Shown here: positions 39,870 through 53,200 of the stretch, one piece after another
Layout: every line of letters begins with the position of its first letter
Numbering within the stretch: the first letter of the stretch is position 1
Assembly: GCA_905194705.1 (NCBI GenBank)
Contig: CAJJTI010000001.1
Coordinates: 1-64,000 of the forward strand
Direction of reading: 5' to 3'
Length of the DNA: 64,000 nt
DNA from: an uncultured Solobacterium sp.
Lineage (GTDB): Bacteria; Bacillota_I; Bacilli_A; Erysipelotrichales; Erysipelotrichaceae
Notes under the pieces: generated by a model
The model's input: only the letters and a program-made list of their open reading frames with translations
Databases searched by the model: none
Told to the model about the DNA's origin: nothing
Translations under genes and position numbers: made by a program

Positions 39870-42800
39870 ATGAAGAACAAATTAAATCAAATAAATCAGT
39901 TTAATGGAGGAATGATAAAGGATATAGAACCATTAATGGTTCCAAATACTGTAATGACTGATTGTTTAAACGGCACTTTAATTACTTATAATGGTAATGA
40001 ATTTGCCTTACAGAACGATATGGGTAATTATGGGTTTAAAAATGGAGCTTTGAGTAATGGTTTTGTTCCTGTTGGAATGAAAGAACACCAAGGAGTATTA
40101 TATATTATTTCATATAATCCAATTGACGACAAAGTAGAAATTGGAAGTTTTCCATCACAACAAACAATCTTTACCCCAATTGTAGATAATAAGGATGCTA
40201 CAATTGAGGATATTATTATTGATAAAACATCTTTATATAAAGATTTAGAAGGTGAAACTGAAATCATACTTCTTAGTAAAGATCCTAATTTTTATTTAAA
40301 TCCAGGAGATAAGTATCTTCTTATATATGAAAATTTAGATGAATATTCCTTTAAGGAAGCACTTGAACAGTTAAACAATAAATACTATAGACACTTAGTT
40401 CCTTATATTCTTACAGATGAAAATAAATTGTATAATATAGATGGGCTTCTTAAATTACAAGTCGATAAATCCACAACTAATAGAAGTGATTGGATTCCTG
40501 TATCTTGGGATATTCCTGGTTGGCTTGCTGTAAAGTTTAGTATTACGGTTCCAGAACAATTTAATATATATTTTGATAAAAGTAAGATATATGTAGATAA
40601 TAGTGATTCAAATGCTATAAAAGTTTATCCAGGCGGAGATCTTAGAGTACAAACTTATTGGAATCTTGTAAATTATGCTGATGGAGATTTAGATAAGATT
40701 CAAAATAATTTAGTATATTTTTTACATGATTATGATACTTTAGATGAAAAAAATATAAGTAAATTATCTCCAATAAGTCTAGAGCCTAATCAATTAATAT
40801 CTTATAATAATTTCCAGTCTATAATATTTAATACTATTGAGGCAAAAACGCTTGGAAACTACAAATATATTACTCCCGCATTATTAGTTGAAAATGAAGG
40901 TAAGAAAAATTATATAATATATAGTCAATTTACACAAACAATTTCTAGAGATCCTATAACAATAGATCCTAATGAAATACACTTTGGAAGAAATTATTTT
41001 AAATATTTTGTAGGAGATAATTCTCTAACAATGCTTACTTCTTGAGAAAGTTTTCCTGGAGTTAGCCTTGAATATAAGTTAGAAAGATATTCTACTTCAG
41101 ATTCAGACAACCCCTATACTGCTATTGATTGGACTTCGGTTTCTGATATAATAAGTAATGGAACTATTATTATAGATATACCCTTTTCTGAAAATAATGA
41201 AGACATAGCAGAGTATGATACTACTCAAACTGGAGAACCTAAGATAAAAAAAGTTAATTTTAATAAAGAGGATATATACTTTCTAAGTCTTCGTTATGTT
41301 ATTAATATTGAATCTGGAAATCCTATTAGAGGAGATATAGAACCTGCCGAAAATAGAATTTATGCCACAGAACTTGTAAATAGGTGATATTATGTTAAAG
41401 ATAACTTTAAGGATATTACAGGACAAGACCTTGTAAATTACTTTGCTGATTATATAAAACTCGAACTTAATTCAGGTAATTATGCGTTTACAGAAACTGC
41501 TTTTCTAAAACGAAGAGGTAATGAAGATTCAAAAGATGAAAAAATAAATAATTATTCATTTGATTCTAGTGACTATTTTAGTGAAATTAAATTAGTATAT
41601 CCAGAACCTCCTGGAGAAACGTATGATACTTCTAAGATTGGAATTAAGACTATATTTAAACAAGGCAATACATATTCTATTAAAAAGGTAGGAAACTCTG
41701 AAGTATATACTATATCTGTTCCAAAAGACCAAAATGGAGATGACGGTAGATTATGAAGATGAATCACTTCTAAAGGCGTTACTGTTAACAATGGCAAGGC
41801 TATAGATTCTAAAGGCAATACTTATACACTACTCTTTAATAAAATAGATGGATCTTTTTCATTTGATTTGTTTAATACTTTTACAGTTACAAATACTGAA
41901 TATAATATTGTAAAAGAAATCAGTAGTAGTGATAAATATTTATATGAATATCATCCTATTGGAAAAACTAAAACTAAAGTTACAGATAAAGACGATACTC
42001 ATACAATAGAATATAGACCTGAATATATAGAATTTAGAAAAGACGGTTCTGGAAGAGATAAATGGTCAATGTGTTTCTGATGGAAAGAGGTAGGTCCTTT
42101 TACTATTAGGTTTGAAAACAATAAGTTGTATTATGGTGAGAATACAGAAGAATTCACTCCAGAAAAGAACTGACCTAGTGTTCTTGGAGATTTAAATATT
42201 TCAAGTGGAACTAATTGGCATAGAACAGATTGAAAACCAAATGGTCATTCTGCAACTAGTACAAAAAGTTATGCTGATGATTATGGATTTAATATATATA
42301 ATTTCTATAATGCAAAGTATGGTAATGATAGTAGCCATTCTGGAGATTCTGGTTTCTTTGGCAGATACGGATCTGCAAATAATTTCTGCCTTGCAATGTC
42401 ATATGAAACAAAAAATTCATGACCCTGTATATATTACTGTGCTAATAAAGCACCTTCAAATTCAAAGGAAGATACTTCTTATATTTCTAAAACTTGTATA
42501 TATTCCTATCTTATGATGATATACTGTTTAAGATATTGTATGTCTTCTAAAAATAATATAATTTATTATTCTTTATATAACTATGGAGAATCTCTTATAA
42601 ATCCAGTATATATAAAAACTATTAATCTTTCTGGAACATATGATTGAAAATATTTCATGGATGAGAGAGTTGACATTCCAGATGAAATAGATCTAATATT
42701 TAATGGAGTATCTTTTGCAGACAATAATGTAATATCTACAAATACAAATGTCAATTTTAATTGTATAGTTACTCCTGATGAGTCTTTTAAATATGAGCTC

Positions 42801-43079
42801 CAAAGGTTAATAGATAATAAGAATAGTGATGTAAGAATTAAAGTAGATGAATTAGAAAGACAGCCGAATATAAAAAGTGGAGATCTATATCTTATTCATG
42901 AGTATAATGAGAATGCAAATAAAGTGAAATTAACTAATGCTATAAAAAGTATGGTGTTTACAGATCAAATAAGATCTAATATGGATGCTACTTTAGAATT
43001 GTTTATGAGAGAGACAGATAATAATACGCGTTCTGTAGCAAGAGAGTTTATTTCTAATATATATGATGACGGGCAATAA
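39870..43079 (+). CDS. Tail stabilisation-type protein (1069 aa)
   Basis: Continuous through many TGA-encoded Trp codons. The N-terminus NQFNGGMIKDIEPLMVPNTV, followed by DCLNGTLITYNGNEFALQND and PVGMKEHQGVLYIISYNPID, is the pattern I recognise from the crAss-like stabilisation (Stab) protein encoded just before the large tail protein. The rest is beta-rich with little low complexity. Such proteins attach along the tail or neck and stabilise the particle. The stop overlaps the next ATG (TAATG). The family call rests on the N-terminal motif and genome position. Confidence 0.75.
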
Positions 43080-46000
43080 TGGATATAAAACTGAAAGTAA
43101 AAAAGTACAAGGATACTGGAGATATTGCTTGAGAGTATAATCCTTTACGTAATTTAAAAAAATCTGATGATCAGATTGATGATTTTACAGTAAGTAACTC
43201 TCAATTAAAATTAGATCTAGAAAATCCTATAGACATAGAATGTCAAAGTTCTTATGATGGAAGTACAAATTTAATATTCAACGATGATAAAAATCCTCCT
43301 AGAATAATAAATACTAGAGTAGCGTTATTAGAAAATAATAGATATAAAATTATAAATCGAAACCAAATTAAACAATCTAATTTATATACAGAAAATGAAT
43401 TAGATCAACAAACTAGGTTATTTAGAAACGTTACTAGAATTCCAAAGATTCAATTTAAGAATGTAGATTACTTTGGGACTCTCAAAGGAGGTAATTATAT
43501 ATTTTATATAAAATATTCTGATAGTGACTATAATGAAACCGATATTGTTGCTGAATCAGGAATAGTGTCTGTATTTAAAGGAGATTTATCAAATCCTAAG
43601 ACTTGTGTTGGAGCTTATATGGATGAACGTACTGATAAATCTATAATACTTTATCTTAAGAATATAGATACGTCTTTTAGTTATATAAATATATATTATA
43701 GTAGAACAAGTTGTGATGTAAATGGTATTTCTAAAACAGATTTTCATAAAATAAAAAAGACTTATGAAATAACTGATGTCAATCAAACAATAACCATTAA
43801 TGGATTTGAAGAACTTGAAGACATAACTGCAGAAGATTTAAATATACAATATAACTATGTAGAGTCTGTAAAAAGCCAGGCACAAGTTCAAAATAGATTA
43901 TTCTTTGCAAATGTTTCAAAACTTAAAGAAGACTCTGCCACTTTAAGTAATCTTGCGTTATATATTAATGTAGAAGAATGTCAAAAACATGATATAGGAT
44001 ATATTACAGATAAATATGGAATTTATAAAGGGGATATTACTGCTGCAGAATACTATTCTCCATATAATATATATTATAGACTTGGATATTTCCCTGGAGA
44101 AATTTATAGACTAGGAGTAGTATTTATATATAATGATGAGCATTTATCTCCTGTATATAATCTTAGAGGTATTGATTTTAATCTTTCAACTTATCATTTT
44201 AAAGAAAAAGGGGATAATGGAGAGATAATATCAAGTAATAAATGTAATTATGATTATAATATAGACTTAAGAGATCCTGAAACTATAGAAAATAAAGATT
44301 TTATATCTTTAGAAACTTTAGAAAATACAAGAGGAGTATTTAGATTTACTAAAGATAAGACTATTATTGATCATGACGGAAAATCTGTGAAGCCATTGGG
44401 ATTAAAAATTAGAATCCCTGAATTTGTAATTAATAAACTTAAAGAACTGAATATTAAGGGATACTACTTTGTTAGGCAACAGCGTATTCCAACATTTTTA
44501 TTCTCTGGGTTATCTATAGGAGTTGACACTGTAAGTGGAGTTCCTTGTCTTGATCTTTCTGAAGGAGGCCAAAATCCAAAGCTTGTAACAGAATCTTTTG
44601 TAAATAAAAATAAGGTATTGATTAACGATTATGATTCAAAACTTATATATAGTAACAATTGTAGCTATTCAGGATTATTATCAGCAGATGTTAAGTGTGA
44701 TAAGCAAATGCAATCTCTACTTAACTCAGATAGATATAAATTAGTAGAAGCATACAAGTTTAATCAATATAACGCATCAGGAAGAAGTTATACCTTAGAT
44801 TTAACAAATGTTGAAAGTACAAATGCAGAAACAACAAGCGAACTTTTATATATAGACTCGGATATTCCTCAGAAAATTATTAATGATAATATCTTTTGTA
44901 CTAGAGCAGGAATGCAAGAAGAAATTAAACAACAAACCTGTTTTGGAAAAGAGGATATAGAATCAAGCGATGCTCAATTAGTTAGAGGAGTATTTACTGA
45001 TTTTGTAGGATGTAACACTTTACTTGGTAAATCATCATTATATAATGTTTATATAAAAAATTACTCCGAAACATTTAATAAGGAATATTTTCAAATAAGA
45101 ATCGATGATAATTCTCCTTACTTTGCAGTATCTGATAGATATGCTACAGATACTAGTGTAATAAAAGACAAAGATATTACAGATTGTACTATTGATTATA
45201 AAGACGTGGAAGATAATTCTATAGAATTTAATTGGAGTATGATTCCAATATTATATCGTGGTGATTGCTTTACTTATACAACTACCATTAGGTTACATAG
45301 AAACTTCACTTCTCAAACAGTTCCTACAAATGATACAATAGTAGATTTTAATACTTGAAAAGATAATTTTAAAGGTATTAGAAATACTGAAAACTGGGAT
45401 GATATAAATATTGGAGATATTAATGCAGTAGCTATTGGAAGTTGAGTAACATTTAAAGGATTATCTAATAATAATATTTCTCTTAGAAGTATTGATGAGT
45501 TTAATACAGAAGAAATTGCATTAATGGGAAATCCAAGAGGATTTTATCCTATACAAGGTATGTCTACTAAATCTTCTGCTAAAATTCCAGAAAGTAACTT
45601 ATATAATAGAGGATATAGTACTACTCTAGGATTTAAAAGAAATTATAAGCACATAGATGTACCTTATGAGGTTGACGAGTTTGATACTCGTATAATGTTT
45701 AGTGATATTCAGGTAGATGGAAACTTTAAGAACTCATATAAGGTATTCCAAGGATTATCATATGAAGATTTAGATAGACAATATGGAGGTATAGTAAAAA
45801 TTCTTCCTTGAGGAGGAAATCTATTAACTGTATTTGAACATGCTATAGCTATTGTTCCAATAAATGAAAAAGCTCTTATTCAAACTACTACTGGGCAAAA
45901 TATTCATATGTATGGATCTGGAGTATTACAAAAGCAAATGACAATTATATCTGATATGTATGGTTCTATATGAAAAGACTCTATTATAAGAACTCCTAGG

Positions 46001-47599
46001 GCAGTATATGGTGTTGATACATATACTAAGAAAATTTGGAGATTTTCTGATAGAGGTCTTGAACTTATATCTGATTTTACAATTCAAAGATTCCTTAATG
46101 ATGAAATAAATCTTAAGGAACTTGAAAAAACAGTAGCATTAGGAACGAGAAATGTTAAAACTCACTTTAATGCTTATAAAAATGATGTTATGTTCACTTT
46201 TTATAATAATGATAAAATTTGGAATATATGTTATAATGAAGTACGTAGCATGTGAGTTACTAGATATTCGTGAGTTCCTTTATTATCAGAAAATATAAAT
46301 AATACATATTTTAGTTTTGATTTGCTTAAGAGTAAAATATTTAGTATAATAAGTAATAATCTTCGGAAAACTGATGATCTTGTAAAGGTAGGAGAAGAAT
46401 GAACTGGAAAATATGTTACTTCTGATAGAGAATACTCAAAGTTTACTTTCACAGTTGATGGATATGATGGATATAATGTTAATAGTGTCGTTATAAAAGG
46501 ATATTACTGAGACGAAGATGAAATAAAAACTGATTCACTTATTGAATGCAAAGCAAATGAAGAAACCTGGCTTATGGATGAAGTAAGTGAGAATTGGATT
46601 GAAATTAAAAATAAAAATGTTGGAAATGCTATAGATGCTGAATCAGAAGAGGACCGTCAGAAAATAATCTATGCTAATTATCTTGAACAGAAGGATGCGG
46701 CTCCGTTTTCAATAGAATTTAAAGATCTATACAGAAAAGAGGACAGAGGCTATTTATATTATACTATTGAAGTAAAATATACTCCATATGTTGTAACTTC
46801 ATCAGAAGATAATCCTTCTGAAGATGAGAGTGGAAATCTTATGAGTAATTGTATTGTTTTTGGAATTGAACGATCATATACAGCTGGAGCTATTATTCCT
46901 TATGAGGTGCTAAAAGAATTCGACATGTTGAAATATCAAGATGATTGAAATAAGGCACTATTATATAATATTTTCGTACATGGTAGAAGTAACATTATTG
47001 ATGAGATAAATTATTTTGATAGTGATGAAACAAATCAAATATTACCTACTAAATGATATAATAAACAGGAACCTTTTGAGTTTGAATTTATAGTTAATGA
47101 ACCAAAAGGAATTCATAAAATATTTGACAATTTAGTAATAATATCTAATAATGTTGAACCAAATTCTATTGAAATAGAAATTACTGGAGATGTATATGAA
47201 TTTAGTAAAAGAGCTATTTATAGAAATAAAACTTTTAATAAAAATGAATCTACAAACGCTAATTTCCCAGAAATCTATTTAGATAAAGAATCTAAAGGAT
47301 ATAAAACAGAAGTTACATGAGATCCAATTCGAAATGAATATTACTTAAATGTACATGCAGATTGTTTAAATATAAAAGAATATGGAAGACGATTAGGTAA
47401 TATATACTATAGTGAAGATTCTTGGTATTTCCAAGTACAACCAATATATTATGAACAAACAAGCTCTAATGATTTTGAATCTCCATTAAAGGCAACTAAA
47501 GTTCGAGATAAATATGCAAGAATTAGAGTTAAATATAAAGGTGATAAACTTGTTATTATTACTGCATTACAAACATTAATGACTCAAAGTTATGCATAA
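43079..47599 (+). CDS. Large tail protein (1506 aa)
   Basis: A single frame through more than ten TGA-encoded Trp codons. The N-terminal 120 residues begin MDIKLKVKKYKDTGDIAWEY. Beta-propeller-like or jelly-roll repeats follow, with motifs such as YIFYIKYSDSDYNETDIVAE, and a central conserved-looking block MGNPRGFYPIQGMSTKSSAK, GGNLLTVFEHAIAIVPINEK, YGVDTYTKKIWRFSDRGLEL. Composition and size suit a tail tube, hub or spike protein of short-tailed crAss-like virions. The last eight bases overlap the start of the following gene. The exact tail component is not identifiable from sequence alone. Confidence 0.75.
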
Positions 47600-48935
47600 A
47601 AGAATAAAAAAAATGGAAATAGGAGGAGTTAGTTCTGGGAATATTATTAGTCCAGATATGTTAAAACAGCTTGGTCTTAACTTAGGAAACTATAATGCTT
47701 TCATTAGTGCTTCTATGAATAAAATCAAATCAGATATTGGAAATTTTAAAGATACTAAATCTGATTCTGATGCAGATAAAAGGAATCCTTTCTCTACCGC
47801 AAAAGGTATGTTTTCACAAAAAACTGTAGATTCTGTTAGAAATTGACAGAATGATACATTTGCTGGAGCAGAAACTGTAAATAAGCTAAATGGCAAATTT
47901 GGAGGAGCTTTTCAAATGGGAGACCAGTTCATTGGAAATCTTAACACAGCCCTTGTAGGAAATGAGAAAACTGGATCTACTGCTCAAGTAATGTCTGGAG
48001 TTAAAGACATAGGACACAATGTAGTAAGTCAATTTAATCCTATGGGTGGAATGATTAATACTGGAGCTAAAACTATAGGAAATCTTATTGGAGGAACTAA
48101 AGATCGTGTTGAAGGTACTGGTTCTCAAATACAAGGAATGGTAAGTGATGGTCTAAGTATGCTTGGCCCTATTGGAATGGCTGCTGGAGCTGCATTAAAT
48201 TTAATTAATGGTATTGGAGGAAAGCGTATTAATAAATTAGTAGATAATACATCTGATATTAGTAACGAATATAGTGGTTCAAAGAAATTTATCAGTAATA
48301 GTATTGATAAATATAGTAATAAAAAAGCTGGATTATTTGACTTTGGATTTCATCGAAAAGGCCAAAATGCTATAACTAGAGCTAGAAGAATGCAAAATAC
48401 TACTTTAGATATTACAGATGCAGGTAAAAAGCGACTGAATAATCAAATAGGTCAGTCTCTTGCTAGTAAAAACTTCAATACTTATAATGGATTAGATAAT
48501 ATGTATTCCTTGGCTAAAAACGGAATGAAATTTCCTGAATTAGATGAAGCTAGAGCATTCTTACAGAAACGACCAACACAATCTACAGAAACACAAAAAT
48601 TCCAACTCGGAGGTAAGATGAATTTAATTCCTGAAGGAAACTTACATGCACATAAACATCATTTAGAAAATGTAAATCCAGAATTAAAAGATCAAATTAC
48701 TAAAAAAGGAATTCCTGTAGTAGCACAATCTGAAGGAGGAATTGTTCAGACAGCAGAAATTGAAAAGGAAGAATGGACACTTAGAAAAGAATTTACTGAT
48801 AAACTTGAGGCTTTATATAAAGCATATCAAGAAGATTCATCCAACGAAATTGCAATTGAAGCTGGAAAATTAGTTTGTCATGAACTATTAAAGAATACAG
48901 ATGATAGAAGTGGACTAATTAAAAGTGTGAAATAA
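47592..48935 (+). CDS. Internal virion-type protein with GG motifs (447 aa)
   Basis: ATG 47592 overlaps the previous gene. The N-terminus MHKRIKKMEIGGVSSGN carries a GG motif; the middle contains Gly/Ile/Met-rich, weakly hydrophobic stretches (GLSMLGPIGMAAGAALNLIN) that could insert in a membrane; near residue 336 lies KFQLGGKMNLIPEGNLHAHKHHL. A C-terminal helical domain follows (EEWTLRKEFTDKLEALYKAY). One TGA-encoded Trp (VRNWQND). Together with the next large genes it shares the (K/R)(Y/F)QxGG-type motif, which suggests a common packaging or processing route for capsid-internal or ejected proteins. Confidence 0.7.
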
Positions 48936-49537
48936 TGAAAGAGGTAAAAATAGAAATAGCAGATAAAGAATATAAAGTTCTAATAGCAGAAACGGAAGAA
49001 GAAAGAATTCAGGGTTTAGGTAATGTAGAATCTATGGATGATGACGAGGGTATGTTATTTATAATGCCTGAAGATCAAGGTCAAGTAGTATTTAATACAG
49101 AGGAAATGGAATTCGATATTGATTTAGTATTTATAAATCAAGATGATGAAGTTTATAATGTAGTATTAGGTAAAGCTCATAGTTCTGAACCAATTATTTC
49201 TACTCCTGAAGATGAAGAAGGAAGAACTAAATATGTATTAGAAGTTAATGCTAATTCTGGAATTCAGATTGGAGACGAATTAGACTTTGAAGAGGATATA
49301 GATGAAGAAGAAATTGATAAAATGTATATTCTTGGATCTGATGGAAAACCTCAAATGGATTTAGTTGGTGGCGAACGTATTTTCTCAAGAAAAAATTCTA
49401 GAACTTTAATAAAATTAGCAAAAAGAGCTAATAAAAGTAAAGCTGATTCTGATTATGCTAAACTTGGAAAAAAGATTTTTAAATATATAAATGAACAGGA
49501 TAATCGTCCAAGTGAGTTTATCGAATCTCCTAAATAG
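48935..49537 (+). CDS. DUF192-like domain protein
   Basis: 200 residues, ATG overlapping the previous stop, ending in TAG. Residues 1-85 match the DUF192 pattern: KIEIADKEYKVLIAETEEER followed by IQGLGNVESM (the A-x-T-x-E-E-R-x-x-G-L element), GMLFIMPEDQGQVVF, and EFDIDLVFINQDDEVYNVV. An acidic middle (DFEEDIDEEEIDKM) and a basic C-terminus follow (LIKLAKRANKSKADSDYAKLGKKIF in two parts). DUF192 proteins are small beta-barrel proteins of uncertain function, often secreted or virion-associated in phages. No Trp is present. A hairpin follows the stop. Confidence 0.75.
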   Translation: MKEVKIEIADKEYKVLIAETEEERIQGLGNVESMDDDEGMLFIMPEDQGQVVFNTEEMEFDIDLVFINQDDEVYNVVLGKAHSSEPIISTPEDEEGRTKYVLEVNANSGIQIGDELDFEEDIDEEEIDKMYILGSDGKPQMDLVGGERIFSRKNSRTLIKLAKRANKSKADSDYAKLGKKIFKYINEQDNRPSEFIESPK

Positions 49538-49546
49538 ATAAAGAAA

Positions 49547-49572
49547 AAGGAGAGTAATTTCTTACTCTCCTT
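49547..49572. terminator. Hairpin after the DUF192 gene
   Basis: A perfect 11-bp stem (aaggagagtaa / ttactctcctt) with a TTTC loop, nine bases after the TAG. There is no U-run on the plus strand, but an A-run precedes it, so it would look like a canonical terminator on the minus strand. It probably ends or stabilises the upstream transcript. Confidence 0.6.
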
Positions 49573-49752
49573 AAAAGATACTAACTATCTTTTATAACCC
49601 TATATTGCCTCATGTTTAATCTAGCATCTCCAAAGAGAATGAAATAGACTCATTTTATACTCTTGGGTTGTGGAACAAAGATAATATAATATTGCTAATG
49701 TAGCAAGTGTTTTCATAAAAATTTAGTGTAAATGAAAATTTTAGTAATTTTA
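49573..49752. other. Non-coding stretch with secondary structure
   Basis: No credible ORF lies between the hairpin and the promoter at 49753. Two inverted repeats are visible: AAAAGATA...TATCTTTT just after the terminator, and CCAAAGAG...CTCTTGG around 49631-49667, enclosed by AACCC/GGGTT. It is not a tRNA, as no T-loop or anticodon arm is present. It could be a small structured RNA or decayed sequence. Confidence 0.4.
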
Positions 49753-49784
49753 TTTGGATATTAAGAACTAAAGTGTTATCTTTG
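49753..49784 (+). promoter_or_regulatory. Bacteroidota-type promoter
   Basis: TTTG 49753-49756, a 20-base spacer, TATCTTTG 49777-49784. It drives the small GG-motif gene at 49853 with a leader of about 60 bases. Confidence 0.85.
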
Positions 49785-49852
49785 GGCATTAAATGAATAT
49801 ATGACAATCATAGAGTTATGAGATATCTATAAAAATTAAAATAATTTAAATT

Positions 49853-50182
49853 ATGAAAGTTAAAAAGTATCAAGAAGGCGGGTCCGCTCCTGTTCCTGCG
49901 GCACCTGCTGGTCCACAAGGTGGACAAGATCCACTACAAATGTTAGCAGAAATGGCAGCTCAAGCATTACAGACGCAAGACTGTCAAGCAATGGCTCAAG
50001 TCTGTGAAGGTTTCTTAGCTCTTTTACAACAAGCTATGAGCGAAGGACCACAAGGTCCTGTTGGACAAGTTCCTGAAGGAGAACCTGTATTTAAGAAAGG
50101 TGGAAAGATGGTAGGCCGCAAGAAATGTGCTAAGAAAGAAAATGGCGGGGAAATGAAAAATAAATTCTTTGCTAAAAAGTAA
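49853..50182 (+). CDS. Small KYQEGG-motif protein with its own promoter and terminator
   Basis: 109 residues in a monocistronic unit. The N-terminus MKVKKYQEGGSAP carries the motif shared with the large downstream proteins. A Pro/Ala/Gly-rich linker (residues 12-25) follows, then a Met/Gln/Ala-rich helix (LQMLAEMAAQALQTQDCQAM, then CEGFLALLQQAM), a GPQGPVGQVPEG linker, and a basic C-terminus with FKKGGKM, ENGGEM and terminal KNKFFAKK. Small size, strong promoter and dedicated terminator suggest high expression, as for an abundant capsid-internal or DNA-associated protein. Function unknown. Confidence 0.75.
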   Translation: MKVKKYQEGGSAPVPAAPAGPQGGQDPLQMLAEMAAQALQTQDCQAMAQVCEGFLALLQQAMSEGPQGPVGQVPEGEPVFKKGGKMVGRKKCAKKENGGEMKNKFFAKK

Positions 50183-50200
50183 TTTAATGATCATTAGATA

Positions 50201-50236
50201 AAAGGGAGATTTGATATGATCAATCTCCCTTTTTAT
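50201..50236 (+). terminator. Intrinsic terminator after the small GG-motif gene
   Basis: AAAGGGAGAT / ATCTCCCTTT with inner TGAT/ATCA pairing and an ATG loop, followed by a T-run. It ends the monocistronic unit 22 bases before the next large gene. Confidence 0.9.
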
Positions 50237-50257
50237 ATATAAAGCAAGTGTGATAAA

Positions 50258-53200
50258 ATGGCACAAGTAATTAAATATCAACAAGGTGGTTCTACTCCTC
50301 AAAAATACGGCACTTTTACTATAGATGGTAATCAATATCAGGTTGATGATGATTTTCTAAATCAGATGTCTTCTTATGGAAAAACATTAGATCAAGATAC
50401 TGCATATCAATTTAGTAAAATAACTGATGCTCTAAGATCAGGTGCTAATTTATCATATAATTCTAGTGCCGATAGATTAGAAGGAGTACAGTTTGATGTT
50501 ACTAATAATCAAGCAGAACGTTTAGGTAAACGTCGAAGTAGACTTGGCAGAAGTTTTGGAAATCTATGAAGGGGAAAAGAAAATACTGCAAGAAATGCAG
50601 TTCATGCTTTAAAGGATTTTCAATATAAAAAGCCAGTAGAAGCATTAGATCCAATTAATATTAGAGATTGGTCTAGTGATATTACTATGGAATATAAGCG
50701 TAATAAAGATACTGGAGATTTTGAATTAGTAAATGGAAATAGAGTTTATATAAATGGAGCTAATAATCTAAAAGCAACTAGAAGACTTCGTAGTCTAAAA
50801 GATATTGCAGGTTATGGGGATAATGATCAATTTAAAGGCTATAATGATTTAGATAAGCAAGCTTATATAGACTTTTACAATAAATATGGTGAGCAAGGCA
50901 TAGAAGATATTATATCTAGGCTTGAACAAGGAAATTGGACGGATGAAGATGCTATGGCATTAGATGATATTGGTATCTTTTTAGGAGGAAGTAAACCTGT
51001 TCAAGCTCAAAAAGAAGTAGATCCTGCACAAGAAGAACTTAAGAAAACAAAAGAAAACTGAAGTAAAGCAGGATGAGATTATGATAAGTACCATAACCTA
51101 TTTAACGTTGATTCAAATGGGAATGTAACTATAAATAATCCAGAATTATTATCATATATTGGAACTGGAGATGCATGACTTAATAATGAATTTAAAAGAA
51201 AATATGGAAGTTATGCGGATTATATTCCAGATGACTCTGGTTTATTTGTTATTAATGGAAAAGTATATAGGGGTGATGACCAAGATAGTTTATCTAAAAT
51301 TCAAAAGTATTTAGATTTTGTAGCAGATAATAAGAGAACTGCTGGTAATTCTTCAATTATTAAACAATATTGGGATGAAAATCGTTCTAGATCTCCATGG
51401 TTTAGTACTTCTGTTGATTCAGAAGGTAATCCAATGTGGTCCCCGTATTTTCAACCAAATCGATATGCTGCAGATCTAACTGGTAACTATGTTAGACAAG
51501 CAGGTGATCCTTTAGTTTATGATTATTTTCCTAATTACAATCCTGAAGATTCTTCTCAGTTTGATCCCTATGGACACCCTTTAAGAACTTTAGCAGAAAG
51601 AGTATATATTGATCCTTTAACTAAACAAAGAATTAATTATAATAATACTTTACAAGAGCAATTAGATCCAAATATAGTTAATTCTTACTATGAAAATAAT
51701 CCTACAACTGCTTTTAATAGTTACTATACTATAGGAAATACTGGAGGATATAAAGAAGTAGCAAGTACTGGAGATGCTTCAAATCCTCAAACAAGAGCTA
51801 CATTGTATTATAATCCTCAAACTCAATTATACTATTTTCATGACGAAAACCCAGGAAATGATAACTATACATTAAATAGTCGTTTACCTGGATCTGAAGA
51901 TAGTATGAGAAATTATTATTGGAATATTGATTCTCGTTTAGGACAATATATTGAGCAACATCCTGAAATCTTAAGAGATCCAGAAGTTAAGGGATATATT
52001 AGTGATATTATTAGAAATCCATATATAGCTACAATTAGTACTCGTCATGCTAAGTTTAATCCAATTATTGGACAAAAATATCCTGATTTATATCAATTAT
52101 TTCAGGATTTAATTAAAACTCAAACGCTTGGTAAGTATCAACAGCAATATTCAGGAACAGGAGGTAATTCTGCTCTAAGAAGTATTACTACTCCTGAAGG
52201 CTTAGAACAATTAGGTTTAGCTTATAGAGTTCCAAGTAATAAAAACGGAGGAGTTATTAAATATCAAATTGGAGGAGTTGCTGCAAATAGAGTTAATAGT
52301 GCAAAAGCTAGTAAACAAGCAATTCAACAATCAGATAAAAAACTTCGCGCTGCTGGAGAAGAAAAAACTATTGGAGATGGTACACAATTAACTGCTGCTG
52401 ACAAAGCTGAAATTGCAGCTTTAGTTGCAGATGCTGCTTCTTTAGGTGCTACTTTTGTACCAGGATTTGGCAATGTTGCTGGAGCTGGAGTTGGTGCAGT
52501 AGGTTCATTAACTGGTTTTGGAGCAGATATTGCTAGAGATGGATTAGATTGAGGCGATGTTAGTAATTTAGCACTTAATCTAGGATTAGATGCAGCTACT
52601 TTACTTCCTGGGATTGGCTCAGGAGCTAAGGCAGCAAAAATAGCTAAAGCTTTAAAGAAATCTAAGGCTGTCGCAAATGCTGTTAAGTGAGCAACTAGAG
52701 GAGTTAGTTTTGGAAGTGCTGCATCTGGATTAGCAACTGCATGAGAAAATATTCAAGATGGTAAATGAACTATTAAAGATGTTCGTACTGTATTAAATGG
52801 AGTTAGAGGTTTTGCTAATTTAAAACGTAACACAGGAAGTGCAAAATTAAAAGGAGGAAACTCTGATATGGTTACTTTAAAACCAACTAATAACAAAAAT
52901 CTTCCTACCATTAAATTAGGTCGTTCTGAGATTGAGTCGGTCAATTCACTTCCAAAAAATCAAAAAACTGAAAAGTTAGAGGAAATAATTATTGGAAAAT
53001 TAGGTAAAGCTAAAACAGATAATGTTACTGACTTACTTTCTGAGTATGGTATTAAACGTTCTTCTAATGTAAATTTCAATTGGAGAAAACCTTGGAAGTC
53101 TTCAATAGGTAAAGGACTTAATACAGGACAATTTGAATATGATGAACTTCCTAGTACTTATAGAAATCCAGATGATATGGGTTGGTGAAATTGGAATAAG

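Noticed and set aside
42205-42516. Open frame of about 100 codons inside the stabilisation-type gene
   Set aside because: It is a shadow; the surrounding 1069-residue frame continues through TGA-encoded Trp at the same place.
49573-49752. tRNA gene in the non-coding gap
   Set aside because: Neither strand has a T-loop motif or a complete cloverleaf; the visible inverted repeats do not have tRNA spacing.
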